Source: Balaenoptera acutorostrata (Eukaryota > Chordata > Mammalia > Artiodactyla > Balaenopteridae). From it: a stretch of 64,000 bases of DNA. Position 1 is the first letter of the stretch, and the number at the start of each line of letters is the position of its first letter. The stretch is from the NCBI RefSeq assembly GCF_949987535.1, contig NC_080067.1:8432001-8496000 (forward strand), in the 5' to 3' direction. Of this stretch, positions 32,945-44,575 are shown piece after piece. A program made the translations under genes and the position numbers. The notes beneath the pieces are model-generated. The model made no database searches and was not told the DNA's origin. It saw nothing but the letters and a program-made list of their open reading frames with translations.

Positions 32945-33088
32945 AATCCCTTACCTTTTGGTGTGTAATACAAACTAATCATGCAGTGACATCCATCCTA
33001 TTCACTGGCCCTACTTGCACTTAAGGGGAGGAGATTGATTATACAGGATCAGGAATCTTGTGGCTATCTTACAATTCTGCCTGCCACA

Positions 33089-34569
33089 GGACTCAAGGTG
33101 AAACAGCAGGGGAATCACCAAGCTGAGAAGGAATGAAGAAGGGAAACACTAAAATCTAACAGGAAGGGACTCATTACTGGATACCAGGGCTTGACCTGAA
33201 AAGGACACTGAAGTCGTAACTCAAAAAGATGGAGAACCTAGAAATTCAGAAGAGGTCAAAGGTATTAAGGTCATTAGAAAGAGCTGTAATTTATACAGGA
33301 TTATGGCCTGTCGTTCTATCCAGTCTTGAAGTGAGAGTGATGTGGGGTTAATGCCAGAGTATCATGTGAGACTAAAAGAAAGTGGGGGAGAAGAAGATCC
33401 AATTTTAAGCCTTGTTAGGGGTTAAGGGTGAGATTTTAACTCTACTGAAGTGTGTTTAAATCAGAGTAGGGAATTGGAAATGTCTGAACCTGCCTGCCAA
33501 TCACTTTAAATCTCTTGACTTTCTTAGGGGATCTATGTTCAAAAGAAACAACAGTGCAACTTGACATCAAAGTCAACCTTGATTGATAGTTGAGAAAATA
33601 TTCAATACCATATTGAAAGCTCTCTTATAAAAGCTTAACCAGAGGATAGGACTGAAGCTGAGGTCTAAGTGGAAAGTTCTAACTTCTGACCATCTCTTCC
33701 AGACTCTCAAATTCAAATCTAAAAACTTAGGACCAATGTGATCAGACAAATCTGAAGAGAGAGGGAGAGAGGAAGAGAGAGAGAGAGTGAGCACCCAAGC
33801 CAAGAAGGGCTCTGAGCCCACTCAACCCACTAAATAGAATATAGGAGGGAGTTCAAAAGACTAAGTGACTTGTCCCATGTACCAGTCCTACTCCAAGGGT
33901 GTGGTTGGAAGGTCAAGATAGAGCATGGAAGCTGTGTTCATACAGTTAAGTCAAAGCAGCCTTGTCCAATATGATATATGACCTGATCCAGTGAATGCCG
34001 TGGGTTATGACCAATCATAGTCTCTCCTGGTGGTAAGAGAAGTTAGGGAGTTGGATGAAAGATGGTTTTGCTCCCTCTGGATTTGTGGGGAAGGCCTGAA
34101 GATGCTAAAATTAAGGAGCCTATTTTTTCCCGGGGGGCTGGCATAAGGAGAACAGTAGACCTGCCTTTGCGTGGCAAAGAACAGATCAGGCCACTTTCAA
34201 CAGCAATGGACTTGGGCAACAGGCTGTTTATGCTGGTACTTGGTCTTCTCTGCCCTTGGCCAGGTGGGCACCAGGTAAAGGAACAACAGGCTCTGCAAGC
34301 TCTACTAATTACCAGAAAGTTGTTTTCCTTGTACTCTCTGTTCTGGTCATCACTGGCTCATCCTACACTGAACTCAGAGGTCTGAGTTTAATTCTCTAAA
34401 ATCCAGTTTCAGTTCCCTAATATTAGACACTGTCTGGTGTGTTAGGCACTGAACTAAAGTCATAACATTGTGACACATACAAATTACATTGTCATATTCT
34501 GAGTGCTGTACTTAGTTTAATTACAATGTTCTTTTTGCTTTTATTGGTGCTTAAAAATGACTCTTGCAA

Positions 34570-34574
<5 letters not shown>
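33089..34574. other. Unassigned stretch with a GA-rich patch
   Basis: No gene recognised. A (GA)n-like purine run lies at about 33758-33788. A 107-residue ORF at 34062-34385 has no domain, and I treat it as chance. Confidence 0.4.

Positions 34575-34613
<39 letters not shown>
34575..34613 (+). repeat. (TA)n microsatellite
   Basis: About 19 uninterrupted TA units. Confidence 0.97.
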
Positions 34614-34618
<5 letters not shown>

Positions 34619-34974
34619 TTATTTTTCAGAGTATACAATGTTCTTACTATAGAATCTTTGGGAAATGTTTTAGTGTGAAGAGGTAAATAACCACAATATG
34701 CAGACTTAGCACCTTTAAGCCCTTTCCACTCTTTATTAAAAATTCAACTTAGTAGTCAGTGACTCAATAATGACCTTGGCTTGAACTTGCCAAGTTAGCA
34801 TGCTTTCTGGGGTAGCGTGTATGCACCTGTGACTGGTGGGACAGAGCATTGGTTCACGATAGCAATTGGAGTAAGCCACTGATATATATAAAAAGTTGTG
34901 CATATCTCTACTTATTTCCTTCAGGACAGATTTCAGGAATTAGAATTCTGGGTCAAATGGTAGGAAACTATCTA
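34614..34974. other. Unassigned stretch
   Basis: A TTCAGGAATTAGAATTCTGG...GTCAAATGGTAGG block near 34930 resembles an old LINE 3' segment but is too diverged to assign. Confidence 0.35.
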
Positions 34975-35560
34975 AGGCTCTTGATAATGGCCAGTTTTAT
35001 GTGTGAATTTAGCTAGGCTAAAGTCTTCAGTTATTCAGTCAAACATTAATCTAGGCATTGCTGTAAAAGTATGTTATAAATGTGATTAACATCTGCAATT
35101 GGTTAATATTAAGTAAGGAGATTAGGCTCACTAATCTGGGTGGGCCTTATTCAATTGGTTGAAAGACCTTCAGAGCAGAATTGAGACTGCCCTAAAGAAG
35201 AAATTCCTCCTGTGGGCTACAACTGCAGCTCCTACCTGAGAGTTTCCAGTCTGCCCTTCCGCTACGGATTTTAGATTTATCTAGCCAGTCCCCACAATCA
35301 CTTGCCATATATATATGCCATATATATATATATGCCATATACATGTGCTATATATATATATACACACACATAAATGGCCTACACACAAATATATGTAATG
35401 TATAAGTATGTCATATGCATACGTACACGTCATATATACATGTGCATATATACACACGTCATGTATACATATATGTCAAGTACACACATACATACATATA
35501 TGTCAGGTAGATTGATGGGTAATACTGGGTAATACTGGTTCTGTGTCTCTGTTGGGGCTC
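34975..35560 (+). mobile_element. ERVL-like LTR, plus strand, with microsatellite
   Basis: Similar in order to the LTR at 44878-45335: ATGGCCAGTTTTATGTGTGA near 34987, a GCATTGCTGTAAAAGTATG block, CTGGGTGGGCCTTATTCAAT near 35138 and a right end with GGTAATACTGG and TTCTGTGTCTCTG. A 230-bp AT/AC microsatellite occupies the part before the end. Confidence 0.55.
35283..35515 (+). repeat. Compound TATATG/ACACAT microsatellite
   Basis: Alternating purine-pyrimidine tracts (TATATATGCCATA, ACACACAT, CATATATACA units) form an imperfect compound repeat inside the LTR. Confidence 0.85.
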
Positions 35561-36281
35561 TGATCCAGTTGCCGCATTGTGTTCCAGAACGATCATCTGC
35601 ATAGTCCATGAGAATGCCCTACTTGGTGTATTCTAACCAACATGGACTATTATTATTCTGCAGAGATGAGGACCCATTCACCAGTTTTATTGGGGATCTG
35701 ATCAGAATGGTATTTCAATCCATAACACTGATATGGTGATAAGGAGCAGGGTGTACTGAAAGGGAGGCTGAAGAAATCAGGGAACCCAATGAGGAGTTGA
35801 CGGTCACAGCTCCTGACAATGAAATCCCCAAGACTCAAGGCAGATCCAGTTGACAACGTGTATCTGTTAGGATTCTCACACATTCTTTTCTTCTTGCTTT
35901 GCAGTTGTCGTATACATTAAAACTGAACCCACAAATGGTTTCCTCAATTTGCTCACCCAGGAATTAGAGTTATTAAAAGACTTCAAACTCTTGGTACATT
36001 CTTTGGGCTATTTATGTGTCCTGGATTGGAACATGGTATTTCTGATTTCAGACAACCATTTATCAGATTTTCTTTGGTTTACAATTAGCCACACTTTATA
36101 AAATAATCCTTGATCTCTTCTATCAAAGGAGGACAAATGTGGAGCAGTGGGTCAGACGTGGATTTGTGTAGCAGAAAACTCCTTCGTAGTCCTGAGGAAG
36201 GAATGATAAATACTCTGTGTATAACCATTACTGAAGACACATCACTCACAGGGACATGACAAAGCTTTCAATTTTAGCTTT
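35561..36281. other. Unassigned stretch
   Basis: No gene. A 76-residue minus ORF (35653-35883) is unsupported. Confidence 0.4.
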
Positions 36282-36290
36282 CAATTCTCC

Positions 36291-36380
36291 TTTTATTTAT
36301 TTTTTATAATATTAAAAAAAATTTTATTGACATATAGTTGATTTACAATGTTGTGTCTGTACATCAAAGTGATTTGGTTT

Positions 36381-36444
<64 letters not shown>

Positions 36445-36668
36445 CTTTTTCATATTCTTTTATATTGTGGTTTATCACAGGATATTGAATATAGTTCCCT
36501 GTGCTATACAGTAGGACCTTGTTGCTTATCCATCCTGTATATAATAGTTTGCATCTACTAATCCCAAACGCCCAATCCATCCCTCCCCCACCCCCCTCCC
36601 CCTTGGCAACCACAAGTCTGTTCTCTATGTCTGTGAGTCTGTTTCTGTTTCATAGATACGTTCATTTG
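36291..36668 (-). mobile_element. L1 3'UTR fragment, minus strand
   Basis: Antisense L1 landmarks ATATAGTTGATTTACAATG, TAGTTCCCTGTGCTATACAG and CTTGGCAACCACAAGTCTG. A short direct repeat CAATTCTCC (36282-36290, 36669-36677) is a likely TSD. It contains a (TA)n tract at 36395-36441. Confidence 0.9.
36380..36441 (+). repeat. (TA)n microsatellite inside L1
   Basis: About 30 TA-type units interrupted by a few TATG steps at the left. It expands a site that reads TATACATATGTA in other L1 copies. Confidence 0.95.
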
Positions 36669-36677
36669 CAATTCTCC

Positions 36678-37781
36678 ACTGTTGGGCAAGCTATCCCTCT
36701 TCCTCTGGATCAAATCTCAGGCAGGCCCTTGGCTTTCCTGGTCCTTCTCCAGGAAAACTAGCAATTCTCCAGTGAAACAAAGTCACAAACACACTCTCAG
36801 TTTAGTCATTTAAAAGTCCAGTCTCACATGCAGTTAAAAATAGCTCATCCTCCTGTTGCTCGGGCCTCCTGCAGACAGGAAAGCCAGTCGAGGAAGAGGG
36901 TGGAGTTAGCATCTTTCCCATGTTCTATTCATTCTCCATCATCTGATAAACCTTACTTCTGACCCTTCCAGAGCTGGAGCAGGAGAGGGAGATGCGCTAA
37001 GGGGAATATATTTCCGCTTAACAGGTAAGTTTCCATTGACCTAACTTAAGTGCTCTTGAGATTTGTCATGCATTTAAAAATGAACTTTCTGGAGGTGCTT
37101 AACTGGATTGTTGGAGATATCTCATGCCCCTCCTTCTGGAATAAATTTCCACCTGTCATCACCTTGGTAAAGGAAAATGTATCCCTGTCATGACTGGTAT
37201 CTTATTTCCTCCCAGGCCCTACAAATCCAGCAACACCTCCAGCTTTTTCTACTTACCCCCTGCAGGCTGCCCTCTTGGACGTGACTTAAGAAGACCCATG
37301 GAGAGCCTTTTGCATACAACCCATATCTGATCTGTAAGTAGGGAATCACTCACCCAGCTTTTTCCCTGACAAACTCCAGCAGTGCAGGCTACTTGCAACA
37401 CGGTACCCATTTCCCATCTGCCCTGCCATCAGATCAGCTAGCCAATCAGTCTCTCTTGCTGTTTAGATTTCTCAGGTGAGAGAGAAATTCGAATCCATTC
37501 TGTGTATATAAACTATAAGGAATATACTTTCTAAGTGTTCAGATGGGAGTTTTTCCCTCGTCATGATGAGAGGTGCCTGCCCTTCCACCCAGGAGGGGAT
37601 GGGATTCACAGCACACATTTTAGAGCTTCCTCTAAAAACCTCCACTTCCCTCACCTGTGAATCTCTTCTCTTTTATATCCTTGCTGTAGAGAAGGATCTT
37701 TAGCCTCCTTTCCCTAAAAAAATTGCATCATGTTCATTTTGACTTCATTTTAAGATGCAGTATCCATTGAATTAGGGTGGC
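36678..37781. other. Unassigned stretch
   Basis: Moderate GC with no repeat or exon recognised. A 60-residue ORF at 37472-37654 is unsupported. Confidence 0.4.
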
Positions 37782-38236
37782 GGTTCTCAAAGAGTGGTCT
37801 CAGACCAGCATTATCAGCATCCCTGGGGAACTTATTAAAAGTGCCAAGTCTCAGAGCCCACCGCACACCTACTGGATCAGAAGTTCTAGGGGTGGAGCCC
37901 AGAAGTCTGTATCTTTTAAAGAAAATTTATTGGAGTATAGTTGATTTACAATGTTGTGTTAGTTTCAGGTGTACAGCAAAGTGAATCAGTTATACATATA
38001 CATGTGTCTGCTTTTTTTAAATTTTAGATTCTTTTCCCATATAGGCCATTACAGAGTACTGAGTAGAGTTCCCTGTGCTATACAGCAGGTTCTTATTAGT
38101 TATCTATTTTATATATAGTAGTGTGTATATGTCAGTCCCAATCTCCCAATTTATCCCCCCCCCCAAGAAGTCCTTATTTTAACAAACTCTCTAGATGATT
38201 CTTATGTAGGCTCATGTTTGAGAACCACTGTTTTAA
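37782..38236. mobile_element. hAT-Charlie MITE (MER5A-like), split by an L1 fragment
   Basis: Left part: GGCGGTTCTCAAAGAGTGGT...ATTATCAGCATCCCTGGGGA to about 37918. Right part: TTTTAACAAACTCTCTAGAT...GTTTGAGAACCACTG to 38230. The GGTTCTCAAA/TTGAGAACC termini are inverted repeats. An L1 fragment sits between. Confidence 0.85.
37919..38165 (-). mobile_element. L1 3'UTR fragment, minus strand, nested in MER5A-like
   Basis: Antisense L1 3'UTR (TTATTGGAGTATAGTTG, GTTCCCTGTGCTATACAGC), ending in a poly(C) run. The near-matching TSD AGAAGTCTGTATCTTTTAA/AGAAGTCCTTATTTTAA lies at 37901-37918 and 38166-38182. Confidence 0.9.
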
Positions 38237-38674
38237 GGCATCTGTCAAAATTCCACTTTAATTTCCTCTCACATGTGTACTTGGCTCACCTTGTTAACCC
38301 ATTTAATCTGTTTCTCACAATAACTCATATGTTCATAGATTTGAGAAATAACTATAAAATGATAAATCATAATTACATTTCACTACAACTACAGCCTGCT
38401 GATTATCTGACACTCATCAGACCTTAATCACCAGGGGTTGAAGGTTTGGCCCCTCAGGGCAGCTGGGGTTCTGTGTCATTATCCTCTCTCCCATCTCCCT
38501 ACCTCCTGCTTGCTCACTAAACTGTAAAATAAATTGTTGTTTGCAAAATATTGCATTAATGTTTTAGCTTTGATCAGACTCATTGCATTTTTTTTTGTTA
38601 TTAAGAGACATCATCTCTTTATTTTACTTGTTACCTTTTACAGTAATCTCTTAGGTCCTTTTGTTGGTATAAAT
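38237..38674. other. Unassigned stretch
   Basis: No gene or repeat recognised. Confidence 0.4.
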
Positions 38675-38845
38675 CAGGAGTCCTCAACTTCAATCCCATT
38701 GGTATTTTAGGCGAGATAATTCTTTCTAGTAGGCAGCTGTCCTAGATGCCTGTAGCATCCTCTAAGTTGTGACAACCAAAAATTTCTCCAGACATTGCCA
38801 AATGTTCCCTGGGAGTCAAAAATCAACTCTAGTTGAAGAACCCAG
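38675..38845. mobile_element. hAT-Charlie MITE (MER20-like)
   Basis: Blocks GTCCTCAACTTCAATCCCAT...GGCAGCTGTCCTAGATGCC, GTTGTGACAACCAAAAATTT and CCAGACATTGCCAAATGTTC, ending CTAGTTGAAGAACCC, follow the MER20 consensus order. Confidence 0.75.
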
Positions 38846-40292
38846 TTTAAATGGATACCCATTAAATCCCCAAATACACTGAACCTGCCTAATAGATTTC
38901 ACTCATTTTGAAGACCAAAACAGAGCATTTCGTTTTGGTCAGGGCTTCTAATTGCCACAGAGATAATTTTTAAATATTTTAAAGAGTATTATTTTGCAAC
39001 TTGCTATAAAGATGCATCTTTTGATTGCTGAGCAAATAATCTTAAGTTCATCTGATTCATATCATCAATTCAGTGCTTAGAATCATTCCAAGAATTCACT
39101 GTCTGAGAGTCCTCATTTATAAACACAACAAGCTCCAAGAAACACAATTACTATACATTTTCTCAAGGAAGGGAGTGGTGGCAGTATCGTAGACTGTTGA
39201 TTTAAATTGTCTTCTTTTCTTCTTCTTTCATTAAGTGGTAATTCAACTCTTCATCTTTCGTGATTTTCTTTACTCACTCCAGGCAATTATTGCTGGCGAT
39301 TATGATGTTAATGAGTTATGCAGAGCAGACTGAAAAAATGAAATATATTTTTAGGAAGTTAAGTTCATGGAAGAAACAACTTGAACGCATGCAAAAAGCA
39401 GGCATCTTTCTTATTGTGCCCTGCATTGATTTTATAAATCAGGTGTTTGTATGAATAGATAACCTTTACTTAGTGCGGGGAGTATTTTGACACGAAATTT
39501 ACTCTGATGAGCCACAAAGGAAGTCTTTTGTGAGACTGTCTGTTCTGCATTGTGTCTGATTTTTTTTTACACTGCATGAGTTAATTTTTAGGCCTCCAAA
39601 TCCACGCAGGAGATGCTGATCAATGTGAACACCGGAACTCTTTTCTTAGCTCCTTTGTAGTTGAATTCTAATGGTCTTGACATATTGTGCTAGTGTTCAC
39701 CAGGGTGACATCATAAAATACAATCAAACGCACACACAGATGACTATGGAAAAGCAAAGCCAGATGACAACACGTATCAATAGAATATTTTCTTTTACCC
39801 TTTTCTTCTTCTTGAGTGACACAGCGACTGAAAGAACCCTCCTTTCTGAATGCCTTTGATTCAATCAGAGGCATGCTTTCCCCTCAGATGAGGTTGAAAT
39901 ATCAGCACTTCACTGTCAAAACCACCTTTGTTTCTAAATTAATACCTAATATTTACATACCAATAAGATAGATCTTAATATGCCAAGACTCTCATCTTTC
40001 TCTTCCTTCAGCCATACAAACTACTTCTTTTCTGCATAAACTTTCAAACTAATGTGCTATTGAAAATATTATACATGAATGATCCTGAAATCTTTGATAA
40101 GATTGGAGCTAGGAGCAGGGAGTTAATATAGATTACCCACTTTTTAAAAATGGAAAAACATTTAAAAAAAATCTATTGTTAGGAAAAATCACTTAAAAAC
40201 AGAAGGAGCAACAATTTCAAAGTAAGGCATTGTCAAGTAGATAATGCATTGGACAAATGTAAAAGTAAACTTATGATGTATAAATTATAAAT
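38846..40292. other. Single-copy-looking stretch, candidate non-coding element
   Basis: No repeat or gene recognised. The part at about 39170-39460 reads as non-repetitive, AT-rich sequence between repeat-dense flanks. Confidence 0.35.
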
Positions 40293-40495
40293 ACCAGTGT
40301 TGCCCAATAGAATTTTCTGACATGATGAATATGTGCTATGTATGCCCTGTTTAACGTGGAGCCACTAGCCACGGGTGAATACTGAAGACCTGAAATGTTG
40401 GAAATGCAAGTAAAGGACTTAATTTTAATTAATGTTGTAAATTTAGATAGGCACATGTGACTGCTGGCTCCTGCATTGGATAGATAAAATGAAAG
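40293..40495. mobile_element. hAT MITE, MER33/Charlie-like
   Basis: GTTGCCCAATAGAATTTTCT left end, GGAGCCACTAGCCACGGGTG and a right end with CACATGTGACTGCTGGCTCC. The termini read as inverted forms of the sequence at 18226-18534, with a large internal deletion. Confidence 0.6.
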
Positions 40496-41359
40496 TGACT
40501 TATGTATTTGTGTATGTGTTCCTACTTTTCTCATTTTACAGAATACCTGACATTTACCTATTATTCTATTTTAAACTGCTTTATGGGTACCATACCATAA
40601 AACCCACTCATGTAAAGCATACAATTCAATGACTTTTAGAATACTCACAGTTGTGCATTCACCACCCCACTCAAAAGTTTTCATCACCCCAAAGGAAACC
40701 CTACACCCCTTAGGTATCATCTATCACCCCCAATCTGCCCCCCACCCCATCCTTCTAACCATAGGTAATCAGGAATCTACTTTCTATCTCTATAGATTTG
40801 CCTATTCCAGACATTTCATATAAACTGGGCCACACAATATGTGGTCCTTTGTGACTGGCTTCTTTCACTTGACACAATGTTTTCCAGATTCATCCATGCT
40901 GTAGCATGTATCAGTATTTCATTTCTTTTTATTGCCAAATGACACTCTGTTGTATGGATATACCACATTTTGTTGATCCATCCACATATGATGGACTTTT
41001 GGGTTGTTTCCACATTTTACCTATTATAAATAATTCTGCTATAAACATGTACGTACAAGTTTTTGTGTGAAGCTACATACCTTTGGTAGATATATAGAAG
41101 TGGAATTGCTGGATCACGTAGTAATTACATGTTTAATCATTGGCGGTTCTGCCAGACTGATTTCCAAAGTGGCTGCACTATTTTACACTCATTATATTGC
41201 AATGTTTGAGGGTTCTGTTTTCTCCATATCCTTATCAATATTTGTTATTATCTGTCTTTTTTATTACAGCCATTGTAGTGGGTGTGAAGTGGTATCTTGT
41301 TATTACCAGATATAAAAGTGTCCTCCCATTTTGTAGGTTCTTTTTTTACTTTCTTGACA

Positions 41360-41360
<1 letters not shown>

Positions 41361-41402
<42 letters not shown>
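41361..41402 (+). repeat. (TA)n microsatellite at an L1 tail
   Basis: About 20 TA units replace the expected poly(T) at the nested L1's 3' end, probably expanded from the tail and TSD. Confidence 0.95.
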
Positions 41403-41405
<3 letters not shown>

Positions 41406-41952
41406 ATCATTATTGGAGTATAATTGCTTTACAATTGTGTGTTAGTTTCTGATTTATAACAAAGTGAATCAGCTATACATATACATATATCCCCATATCT
41501 CTTCCCTCTTGCATCTCCCTCCCTCCCACCCTCCCTATCCCAACCCTCCAGGTGGTCACAAAGCACCGAGCTGATCTCCCTGTGCTATGCGGCTGCTTCC
41601 CACTAGCTATCGGTTTTACATTTGGTAGTGTATATATGTCCATGCCACCCTCTCACTTTGTCCCAGCTTACCCTTCCCCCTCTCCGTGTCCTCAAGTCCA
41701 TTCTCTAGTAGGTCTGCGTCTTTAATCCCGTCCTGTCCCTAGGTTCTTCATGACCATTTTTTTTTTTTTTTTAGATTCCATATATATGTGTTAGCGTACG
41801 GTATTTGTTTTTCTCCTTCTGACTTACTTCACTCTGTATGACAGACTTTAGGTCCATCCACCTCACTACAAATAACTCAATTTTGTTTCTTTTTATGACT
41901 GAGTAATATTCCATTGTATATATGTGCCACATCTTCTTTATCCATTCATCTG
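41366..41952 (-). mobile_element. Younger L1 fragment, minus strand, nested in L1M
   Basis: Antisense L1 3' end (CAAAGTGAATCAGCTATAC, GGTGGTCACAAAGCACCGAG) through the ORF2 C-terminus (minus ORF 41771-41989, [20 protein letters not shown]). The TSD TCTTGACAGTATAT/TCTTGATGGTATAT lies at 41352-41365 and 41953-41966. Confidence 0.9.
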
Positions 41953-42189
41953 TCTTGATGGTATATTTTGAATCACAGATGTTTTTCATTTTGGTGATGT
42001 ATATTTTGTCAATTTTGTCTTTTATGCTTGTGATTTTTGTATGATAGCTAAGAAACCATTGTCAAATTCAAGGACATGAATTTATGCCTGTATTTTCTTC
42101 TAAAAGTTTTTTAGTTTTAGTTCTAACATTTAGATGATCTTTGATCCATTTTGAGTTAATGTGTACATGGATATCCTGTTGTCCCAGCA

Positions 42190-42474
42190 TTATTTTTTTC
42201 ATATACATATGAAACGTATATTATTTTCCACTATAGGTTGTTACAGAATATTAAATATTGTTCCCTGTGTTATACAGTACGTCCTTGTTGCTTATCTATT
42301 TTAGGTATAGTAGTGTGTATCTGTTAATCCCAAACTCCTAATTTATCCCTCCCCCACCTCCCTTTCCCCTTTGGTAACCATAAGTTTGTTTTCTACATCT
42401 GTGAGTCTGTTTCTGTTTTATATGTAGATTCACTTGTATTATTTTTTAGATTCCACATATAAGTGATATAATAT
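42190..42474 (-). mobile_element. L1 3'UTR fragment, minus strand
   Basis: Antisense landmarks GTTCCCTGTGTTATACAGTA, CTTGTTGCTTATCTATTTTA and GGTAACCATAAGTTTG. The tail end is missing and no TSD is seen. Confidence 0.85.
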
Positions 42475-42528
42475 TTGCAAAATAGTCACATACGGCTATT
42501 AGTTACTCTATTGGGCAGTGCAGCATGT
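42475..42528. mobile_element. hAT MITE terminal fragment
   Basis: AATAGTCACATACGGCTATT...CTATTGGGCAGTGCAGC resembles the end of the Charlie MITE at 40293-40495. It may be part of that element separated by the L1 insertions. Confidence 0.5.
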
Positions 42529-42734
42529 AGAACCATCAGGCAACAAAAAATAGGAAAAGATTTCTTTCCTTCTTCTTGGGGAAGATGTTATTGATGCCTT
42601 GTAAATGACCCCTTTGTCTTCACCATTCTTGAGTTGGGGTGGTTCCTTAGGGCTGGAAGCAATGGCAATAAATGAGAGAGAGAGATGTCAGAATGCTTTG
42701 GCACAGCCTTGAGAAAGGATTTAAAAGTCTTCAT

Positions 42735-42857
42735 GGACTTCCCTGGTGGTCCAGTGGTTAAGACTCTGTGCTTCCACTGCAGGGGGCACAGGTTCAATCC
42801 CTCATCTGGGATCTAAGATCCTGCATGCCACACAGCCAAAAAAAAAAAAAAAAAAAA
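42735..42857 (+). mobile_element. CHR-type SINE, short variant, plus strand
   Basis: GGACTTCCCTGGTGGTCCAG head, CACAGGTTCAATCCCTC B-box region, AAGATCCTGCATGCC, then poly(A). About 120 bp, lacking the extra cetacean-type 3' body. TSD not clear. Confidence 0.93.
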
Positions 42858-43315
42858 TCTCTAAAGTTGTGTTAAAATTAACTCATTAAATAAGATATAT
42901 AAGATTAGAGAAGTTACCAGCTAAATATTTTCCCAGGGAAAGCCGAGAAGACACTTACATCATGAAGATGACAAGGAATCTCTATGGAGAGAGGCACTGA
43001 CATCATTGAAAGCTCAGTGGTGGCTGTTCTCTGCTACTGTAGAAGTAGGCTTTCTTGTGTCGATGTGGATAATAGAGAACCAGGATGGAGGGACCAGATG
43101 ACAGCACTAAGACACTAGAGACAAGAGAGGGGCAATTTCATGGTGGTCAGCATGGCCAGTATGACCCAGAGGGCTTGACCTGCTGCAATATGTGACAATG
43201 GCATATAGAATATGGTGTACAGAGGGGTGAGAGAGGTGGGTAGCCAGTGAGAACATTGTTTGTCTAATACAACCACAAAAGATCAAAAGTGAGTGAGCAA
43301 GAAGACTGATCAGAG
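42858..43315. other. Unassigned stretch
   Basis: No gene or repeat recognised. Confidence 0.4.
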
Positions 43316-43327
43316 CCATAAAAATGG

Positions 43328-43569
43328 GGAGACTGGGATTGATGCATATACACTATTGATACTATGTATAAAATAGACAACTAATGGGAACATACTGTAC
43401 AGCACAGGGAACTCTACTTAATGCACTGTGGTGACTTAAATGGGAAGGAAATCCAAAAAGGAGGGGATATATGTTTATGTATAGCTGATTCACTTTGCTG
43501 TACAGTAGAACCTAACACGACATTGTAAAACAACTATACTCCAATAAAAATTCATTAAAATAAAAAGAA
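43328..43569 (+). mobile_element. L1 3'UTR fragment, plus strand
   Basis: Sense L1 3' end: GGGGAGACTGGGATTGATGC, ACAGCACAGGGAACTCTAC, CAACTATACTCCAATAAAAA, A-rich end. Perfect TSD CCATAAAAATGG at 43316-43327 and 43570-43581. Confidence 0.95.
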
Positions 43570-43581
43570 CCATAAAAATGG

Positions 43582-44094
43582 AAAAATCACAATTCTTCAC
43601 CTAGCTTCCAGACATGAGCCAGTACTCAGACAAAGGCATGAGACAGTTCTTCTCTTTAATGGAAGGACATTTCGAGTCCCTCTGAAAAATAATCTTGAAA
43701 TGACACAACAAGGGTAGTTAGCAGCAGTTTCCTCAATTCTTTTCTGAAGGACTTTACAGTTATTTGTCACAGTAACTAGGAAATAGGAAATAGGAACACT
43801 GAGATCTTTCAGTGGCTGTTAAATACAGAATCTCGGATGACATTGAAACCAGAGGGCTCAAAAATGGCAACATACTCCCTTTGATAGAGGAGGAGCTTGC
43901 AAAGGCCAGGTGATAAAGACTCCTGGTACAATTAAGATCTTGGATAAATTGCAACAATAAGGACAGTAGCTTGTTCCACTAAACCTACTATGTAAGTACA
44001 CCCCACCCCAGCCCTGCCCTCATTGCAACTAGATACCACCTTGAAGAAGCATTAATTTAACAGAGTGAACTTAGATTGTGGCACAAATATGGAG
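43582..44094. other. Unassigned stretch
   Basis: No gene or repeat recognised. A 65-residue minus ORF (43760-43957) is unsupported. Confidence 0.4.
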
Positions 44095-44575
44095 CTGAAT
44101 GGGGCAAGGGATTAAGTGTATAGCTATCGATGGTGCCCTGTCCATATCCCCTCAGCTTTTACCATTCATGAGCACAGTGACCCAAAAGCTTCTGGTTACA
44201 AAGCCCTGCAACTCTTTGCCTGGAGCAGCTCAGCCCACAAGCTAGAGGTGTCAGGGAGTAACCACCTCTCCCCAACAGCCCTTGAACAATAATTAACAGG
44301 AATTGGTAGATAAATACTCCAGTTACCTTGCTGGGGCTTGTATCTGGGCACGTTGGCATAACTCTGAGGCATGTTACTCCAATTCCCTGAGCCTCGGTTG
44401 CCCACTGTTGGTTACCTGGGCAATAACACACCCTTCCTTTGCTTTCTTCCCTTTCCTGTCTCACTTCCTCACATCTCTACAGGTGTTTTCTAGAATCACT
44501 TCCCAAATAAACTACTTGTACCATATTTTTGTCCCAAGGTCTGGTCTGCTTTGGAGAAACCCAAACTAAGATACA
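44095..44575 (+). mobile_element. ERVL-like solo LTR, plus strand
   Basis: It has a GATAAATACTCCAGTTACC TATA-like segment near 44310 and a 3' end with CCCAAATAAACTACTTGTAC near 44502, then GGAGAAACCCAAACTAAGAT. The LTR at 61229-61738 has the same blocks inverted. The three overlapping ORFs across it are not genes. Confidence 0.6.

Larger units (their letters stand above)
31677..33088 (-). mobile_element. MaLR (MLT1-like) LTR, minus strand, with nested insertions
   Basis: LTR parts lie at 31677-32000, 32578-32671 and 32960-33088. Antisense landmarks: TAGTTTTCTATTGCTGTGGA at the left, CACAGTTTCTGTGGGTCAGG near 31751 and TTCTGCCTGCCACAGG at the right. An L1 fragment (with its own SINE) and a second SINE are inserted in it, each with TSDs. 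Confidence 0.65.
40540..42189 (-). mobile_element. Old L1M 3' region, minus strand, split by a younger L1
   Basis: Antisense old-L1 landmarks: CATTCACCACCCCACTCAAA near 40658, TTCATCCATGCTGTAGCATG near 40890, GTGGAATTGCTGGATCACG near 41100, and after the nested L1 GGATATCCTGTTGTCCCAGC near 42169. Highly diverged. The minus ORF 40816-41013 (MWYIHTTECHLAIKRNEILI) is an ORF2 C-terminal remnant. Confidence 0.8.

Noticed and set aside
34062..34385. 107-residue ORF as a small secreted protein
   Set aside because: The hydrophobic stretch is internal and no cleavage-like or family pattern supports it.
39178..39192. U4 snRNA gene or pseudogene
   Set aside because: Only about 15 nt match what I recall of U4; the following bases do not. 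Too short to call an RNA gene.
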